This document shows, in pieces, positions 34,116 through 37,957 of a DNA stretch of 37,957 bases. A program made the position numbers and the translations under genes. The notes beneath the pieces were generated by a model that saw nothing but the letters and a program-made list of their open reading frames with translations, ran no database searches and was not told where the DNA came from. This DNA comes from Cyanobacteria bacterium SIG31. GTDB taxonomy: Bacteria; Cyanobacteriota; Vampirovibrionia; Gastranaerophilales; Gastranaerophilaceae. How positions within the stretch are numbered: the first letter of the stretch is position 1; each line of letters opens with the position of its first letter. The DNA lies in the NCBI GenBank assembly GCA_015152465.1, contig SUTX01000006.1, forward strand, positions 1 through 37,957. The letters are read 5' to 3'.

Positions 34116-35958
34116 TGTGCTCATTATTAAAAATACTGTTTTTATCTTTTTTTCTATTTTCAATAGTTTTTTCAATCGTTTGTGTTGCATGTGAACTTGG
34201 AGGTTGTTTGTATAAGCTTTCTAAAGTTATATCGCTACAAACATTTATTAATGTACTAAAGGCATTTCCACCTAGTCTATTATCTGTTAGTAGTGTGATT
34301 TGACTGCTATTGTCTTCTCTTTTAAATAAGTTTATAGCATATTGTTCAATATATTCCGGAATATTATCTAGCTTAAAGATTTCGACAATAGCTAATGGAC
34401 CATGTTTTTGAATGTAGCTAATTGTAGCAGAAGTTCCTTGTGCCAAAGCTTCTTTAAACGATGAGCATTCGCTGGAAGAACTTTTGTCGGTGGTTTTTGC
34501 TGTTTTTGAATTTGTATCAGGTTTAGAGGCTATATACTCTTTGCTACTTGATGAAATATTTGCTACAGGAGTTGTATAACAACTTGTTGAACCGGTATTA
34601 GTAGAGTTGTTTGTTTCCAAACAATTATTAGTCGGTACGTTTGTCTCTACATGTTCTGTGCCATTAGATGTTCCGATATTTTGTATTTCTGTCGAACTTT
34701 CAGGCTTAATTGTTAGTATTTCCGGATTTATTTTGTTTACCTGTTCGATAACCTCTTCACCAAGGCCGTTAGCATCAGCGTTTGTGATAATTGTACTAAT
34801 GTATTCATTTTTTGATTCTTTAATGTTTTCATTATTTGTAATACCAACAGTGGCACCAGTGGAAGTAGCTGCTAATTTTCTTATTTTATTGAGAACAGCT
34901 CGTTCTTCGTCAGTTAGAGTCCCATTTTTTTCTTTTTCTAATAATTCTTCATATTGGTTGATTAATTCTTTGTTATCTATATTTTTCTCATTAATTTTTT
35001 GAATAGAATCTTTTGTATCAGCATCGTTCATTACCTCAAAAGCTATTTGGGTTGATTCTTGAATAATTTCACTTGTTATATTTTCATTATCGATACGTTG
35101 AGCCAAAGTGTTTGTAACGATGTTTTTACCAGCAGAACTTTGTAGCTCAGGATCACTTGATAAAGCTAATAATACCTTTCTATCAAATTCGGTGCAATTA
35201 TTATCAAACAAATCGTTTAAGTGTGGTAATAGTGCCTTAAGTTTTTTGTTATTGGTAATTAAAGTTTCATTGTAAAACTTGCGGAGCTTTTCTATAAGTT
35301 CAATCTTTTCTTCAAGGTTAGTTGTACTACTAATCTTATTACGCATTGTTTCAGCGTATTCCAAAACGTCGTTTTCCGTAATCTCTTGATTCTTTTTAAT
35401 ATTTAGTTCTTTGCGAATAGCATCTTCTATTGTTTTGTTTAAGCCAAGTACATTCCCTAATCTATTCCAGAAATTGCGTTCACCATATAAGAAATTTTCT
35501 TTAGCCTTAGATAAAATGTTTTTTATATCATTTTCATCTCTATTCTTACCAAATAATGCTTTAAGGCTCCAATCTCCCCAAATGCCACCGCAAGCATCTT
35601 CTAAAGCTTTAAATACTTTGTCAACTTCATTTTTATCTTGCTTTAAAAGCTCTTCAAGGCTATAACCAGAAATTGTTTCTATAGGATTATTAGCCAAGAA
35701 GGATTCATAATTAATTTTATTATTTTCACAAAAAGATTTTAGCATCTCTACTATTTCATCTTTTGTGTAGCAGTTTCTCTGTGTACTAATATCAATGCTA
35801 GAGTCGCTGTCTGTATTATAACCACTTCCAAAAGTGGAGTTAATAGAATTACTACGAGGAGTGCGAATTGTAGATGTCACACTTGTAGATGTCACACTTG
35901 TAGGTGTCACACTTGTAAATGTATTCAATTTGTAAACTCTTGAACTATCTGCGTCCAT
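34108..35958 (-). CDS. Large hydrophilic protein, unknown
   Basis: A 616-aa protein, rich in Asn, Ser, Thr and Glu, with no signal peptide or membrane segment. Residues about 10-60 are Ser/Thr-rich low complexity (repeated TSVTS), encoded by a 15-bp tandem DNA repeat. Residues about 65-340 are charged helices and 345-385 a possible coiled coil. Residues about 395-510 form an Asn/Thr/Ser-rich linker, then a final globular helical part (KEALAQGTSATISYIQKHGP...). Start 35958 is preferred over 35970 because GAGGT lies six bases upstream of it. No known family recognised; composition suggests a surface-exposed or exported protein using a non-Sec route, or a cytoplasmic scaffold. Confidence 0.7.
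   Translation of the reverse strand: MDADSSRVYKLNTFTSVTPTSVTSTSVTSTIRTPRSNSINSTFGSGYNTDSDSSIDISTQRNCYTKDEIVEMLKSFCENNKINYESFLANNPIETISGYSLEELLKQDKNEVDKVFKALEDACGGIWGDWSLKALFGKNRDENDIKNILSKAKENFLYGERNFWNRLGNVLGLNKTIEDAIRKELNIKKNQEITENDVLEYAETMRNKISSTTNLEEKIELIEKLRKFYNETLITNNKKLKALLPHLNDLFDNNCTEFDRKVLLALSSDPELQSSAGKNIVTNTLAQRIDNENITSEIIQESTQIAFEVMNDADTKDSIQKINEKNIDNKELINQYEELLEKEKNGTLTDEERAVLNKIRKLAATSTGATVGITNNENIKESKNEYISTIITNADANGLGEEVIEQVNKINPEILTIKPESSTEIQNIGTSNGTEHVETNVPTNNCLETNNSTNTGSTSCYTTPVANISSSSKEYIASKPDTNSKTAKTTDKSSSSECSSFKEALAQGTSATISYIQKHGPLAIVEIFKLDNIPEYIEQYAINLFKREDNSSQITLLTDNRLGGNAFSTLINVCSDITLESLYKQPPSSHATQTIEKTIENRKKDKNSIFNNEHIA
35869..35924. repeat. 15-bp in-frame tandem repeat
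   Basis: The unit TTGTAGATGTCACAC occurs three times in tandem with one change (35869-35913), followed by a partial fourth. It encodes the TSVT[SP] repeats of the 34108 gene on the minus strand. The 15-base period keeps the frame, so copy number can vary without breaking the gene. Confidence 0.85.
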
Positions 35959-36045
35959 AATATACCTCATATATATAAAAAATATATATAAGACTCGATT
36001 TCACCTCTTAAAAACAATGTTACAAAACTTAATAATCATGTCGTT

Positions 36046-36069
36046 TGCCTAGCAAAATTAGGCATTTTT
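36046..36069 (+). terminator. Terminator-like hairpin ahead of the tandem array
   Basis: TGCCTA/TAGGCA with a seven-base loop followed by TTTTTGTGTTTT. It reads as an intrinsic terminator on the plus strand but lies 49 bases upstream of the first array gene. It could attenuate array transcription or end a short upstream RNA. Confidence 0.5.
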
Positions 36070-36117
36070 GTGTTTTAATCAAATCATTCCAATCAAGAAA
36101 AAAGGGGATGTGTGTAA

Positions 36118-36987
36118 ATGAAAATTAACGCAATAAAAACACCAATGGTGCGAAAAGTGATGTCAACAGCAATGTTAGCAGCAGCAACATTGGGTGTAAC
36201 AAATGTAATGGCAAAGCCAAGCAAAGCTCAAGAAGCTATGCCAACCCAAACAGAGGTGATGAGCCCAGAAGCGGCAAAAGCTGCACAGGCTTATGCTCAA
36301 CAGGCTGGTACATATAGCTATCAAAATAATCCGAAGTTAGATGCAGCTGTGCTTGCTATGTCAAAAGATGAAGCTGAAGCAATCAAAAATAAAGCTGGTA
36401 TTGAACAAACTTACCGTAATGTAGGTACATTTGCAACTTCAATGTATTTACAAAACATTATTGATATGGGATATTTCCAAGAGAAATTCCTTAATGATAA
36501 TATTACTGCAGTATATTTGGGGCTAGCAGCCGGTTCTGGAAATATTCCTGAAGATATTAATGTTGATGCTTATGATGCGAAATTTAAAAAGTTTTCGGAA
36601 CATATAGAAAACGTTTACAAACCTTGGTTTAGCAACTTGCTAGCTTCATTATTAAATACTGCTCCATCGGCAGAAAAATGTTCTAAAACTATTGATAAGG
36701 TTGTTAATGACAATGCTTGGTGTGATAAAGCAAAATATGATGCTGAGGTTGCAAATTTTAGGTCACAACAAAAAGACAAATATTCAGTTCAAGGCTGGTC
36801 TGATTTGGTTGCTTTTAAAACCTACCTAATTGATAAAATGTTTATTGAAGACACAATTAAGAACTTCGGTTTACAAGATTTTATGTTAAAACCTTTGAAC
36901 GTTAATTCTAAAATGGAATATGTAAAAGGAAAAAATATTACTGTTTTAAAAGAAGTGTTTGAGGATAAAGCAAAACCAACCCCATAA
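36118..36987 (+). CDS. Array copy 1: secreted 289-aa protein, unknown
   Basis: A probable secreted protein. The signal peptide runs from MKINAIKTP through MLAAATLGVTNVMA, with cleavage near VMA-KP (residue 32) or slightly later. The mature part is soluble, about 255 residues, mostly helical, with two Cys (EKCSK and AWCDK) that could form a disulfide. No family recognised. The first 48 bases differ from copy 2 at nine positions, mostly silent; from there to the stop no difference is visible. The ribosome site is AAAAAAGGGG. Copy 2 follows after 19 bases. Confidence 0.85.
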   Translation: MKINAIKTPMVRKVMSTAMLAAATLGVTNVMAKPSKAQEAMPTQTEVMSPEAAKAAQAYAQQAGTYSYQNNPKLDAAVLAMSKDEAEAIKNKAGIEQTYRNVGTFATSMYLQNIIDMGYFQEKFLNDNITAVYLGLAAGSGNIPEDINVDAYDAKFKKFSEHIENVYKPWFSNLLASLLNTAPSAEKCSKTIDKVVNDNAWCDKAKYDAEVANFRSQQKDKYSVQGWSDLVAFKTYLIDKMFIEDTIKNFGLQDFMLKPLNVNSKMEYVKGKNITVLKEVFEDKAKPTP

Positions 36988-37006
36988 TTCGCAAGGAGAA
37001 ATATAA

Positions 37007-37876
37007 ATGAAAATCAATGCAATAAAAACGCCAGTTGTGCGTAAAATAATGTCTACAGCAATGTTAGCAGCAGCAACATTGGGTGTAACAAATGTAATGG
37101 CAAAGCCAAGCAAAGCTCAAGAAGCTATGCCAACCCAAACAGAGGTGATGAGCCCAGAAGCGGCAAAAGCTGCACAGGCTTATGCTCAACAGGCTGGTAC
37201 ATATAGCTATCAAAATAATCCGAAGTTAGATGCAGCTGTGCTTGCTATGTCAAAAGATGAAGCTGAAGCAATCAAAAATAAAGCTGGTATTGAACAAACT
37301 TACCGTAATGTAGGTACATTTGCAACTTCAATGTATTTACAAAACATTATTGATATGGGATATTTCCAAGAGAAATTCCTTAATGATAATATTACTGCAG
37401 TATATTTGGGGCTAGCAGCCGGTTCTGGAAATATTCCTGAAGATATTAATGTTGATGCTTATGATGCGAAATTTAAAAAGTTTTCGGAACATATAGAAAA
37501 CGTTTACAAACCTTGGTTTAGCAACTTGCTAGCTTCATTATTAAATACTGCTCCATCGGCAGAAAAATGTTCTAAAACTATTGATAAGGTTGTTAATGAC
37601 AATGCTTGGTGTGATAAAGCAAAATATGATGCTGAGGTTGCAAATTTTAGGTCACAACAAAAAGACAAATATTCAGTTCAAGGCTGGTCTGATTTGGTTG
37701 CTTTTAAAACCTACCTAATTGATAAAATGTTTATTGAAGACACAATTAAGAACTTCGGTTTACAAGATTTTATGTTAAAACCTTTGAACGTTAATTCTAA
37801 AATGGAATATGTAAAAGGAAAAAATATTACTGTTTTAAAAGAAGTGTTTGAGGATAAAGCAAAACCAACCCCATAA
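37007..37876 (+). CDS. Array copy 2: secreted 289-aa protein, unknown
   Basis: Differs from copy 1 only at residues 10 and 14 (Met to Val, Val to Ile); the rest of the protein is identical, including the signal peptide core and both Cys. It is preceded by an AAGGAG site nine bases before ATG, better than that of copy 1. The whole gene continues directly from copy 1 with no terminator between, so the copies are probably cotranscribed. Confidence 0.88.
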   Translation: MKINAIKTPVVRKIMSTAMLAAATLGVTNVMAKPSKAQEAMPTQTEVMSPEAAKAAQAYAQQAGTYSYQNNPKLDAAVLAMSKDEAEAIKNKAGIEQTYRNVGTFATSMYLQNIIDMGYFQEKFLNDNITAVYLGLAAGSGNIPEDINVDAYDAKFKKFSEHIENVYKPWFSNLLASLLNTAPSAEKCSKTIDKVVNDNAWCDKAKYDAEVANFRSQQKDKYSVQGWSDLVAFKTYLIDKMFIEDTIKNFGLQDFMLKPLNVNSKMEYVKGKNITVLKEVFEDKAKPTP

Positions 37877-37895
37877 TTCGCAAGGAGAAATATAA

Positions 37896-37957
37896 ATGAA
37901 AATCAATGCAATAAAAACGCCAGTTGTGCGTAAAATAATGTCTACAGCAATGTTAGC
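37896..37957 (+). CDS. Array copy 3, cut by window end
   Basis: The first 62 bases of a third copy, identical to the start of copy 2, with the same 19-base spacer and ribosome site upstream. The total number of copies cannot be known from this window. Confidence 0.85.
   Translation, partial: MKINAIKTPVVRKIMSTAML

Larger units (their letters stand above)
36118..37957 (+). repeat. Tandem gene array, exact 889-bp period
   Basis: ATG positions 36118, 37007 and 37896 are spaced exactly 889 bases. Each unit is one 870-base gene plus a 19-base spacer (ATTCGC, then the AAGGAG site, then AAATATAA). The identical stretch begins at about base 48 of copy 1, inside the signal-peptide region. Copy 3 runs off the window after 62 bases and matches copy 2 exactly. 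The near identity implies very recent amplification or ongoing gene conversion. Confidence 0.95.

Noticed and set aside
35869..35924. Possible CRISPR array
   Set aside because: The 15-bp units are contiguous with no spacers and are in frame within a coding region.
35959..35970. Upstream ATG for the 616-aa gene
   Set aside because: The GAGGT ribosome site lies between the two ATGs and serves the second.
36118..37957. Mobile element as the cause of the 889-bp repeat
   Set aside because: No transposase, terminal inverted repeats or target duplications; the unit is a gene plus its own spacer, which fits recombination.

Overview
This window is AT-rich, gene-dense chromosomal DNA from a Gram-negative-type (diderm) bacterium. 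An Omp85/BamA with three POTRA domains next to a Skp/OmpH chaperone, a large Alu-type SRP RNA, DciA, an MEP-pathway ispF, and many hydrophilic proteins of unknown function together suggest a non-photosynthetic relative of Cyanobacteria (Melainabacteria/Vampirovibrionia, most like gut Gastranaerophilales). That placement is inferred from gene content and style; no marker phylogeny was run. I saw no tRNA, rRNA, CRISPR array, prophage or intact insertion sequence.

Layout. Positions 1-430 have no convincing gene but several small hairpins. 431-2776 (-) is a LysM protein without a signal peptide. 2777-3037 is a palindrome-rich divergent spacer. 3038-10306 (+) carries a BioD-like protein, rsmD, gpmI, a SNF2-family ATPase and a soluble GAF-histidine kinase; ispF faces them. 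10993-12938 (+) holds two uncharacterised genes, one with a phosphoribosyltransferase-like motif. 12942-18117 (-) is a run bamA, skp/ompH, pyrimidine-nucleoside phosphorylase, and an unusual soluble protein fusing a DUF4177-like domain to the cytosolic domain of FlhA. A strong terminator separates this run from a small 78-aa gene. 18630-19469 is an LD-carboxypeptidase, convergent with the SRP RNA gene (minus strand, about 19468-19730).

19807-27549 carries a GNAT-like protein, YihY and NrnA (minus), then dciA, secA, a purine nucleoside phosphorylase, rqcP, a VTT/DedA-type protein and yjbQ (plus). 27557-29801 (-) has rluD, lspA and a secreted NTF2-like protein. 29928-35958 alternates strands: a response regulator, a 54-aa gene missed by length cut-offs, a HEAT-like protein, an alpha-helical repeat protein, a degenerate alpha/beta hydrolase and two unknown proteins. 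From 36118 to the window end is a tandem array, period 889 bp, of a secreted 289-aa protein: two complete copies and the start of a third, essentially identical beyond the first 48 bases.

The housekeeping genes cover outer-membrane assembly (bamA, skp), Sec export and processing (secA, SRP RNA, lspA), ribosome care (rsmD, rluD, rqcP), replication (dciA), nucleoside salvage (pdp, punA, nrnA) and wall recycling (ldcA). Most promising for follow-up are the FlhA-C fusion, the 889-bp array, and a recurrent promoter layout in which an extended -10 box lies only 6-9 bases before ATG with no ribosome binding site, predicting leaderless mRNAs for at least five genes.
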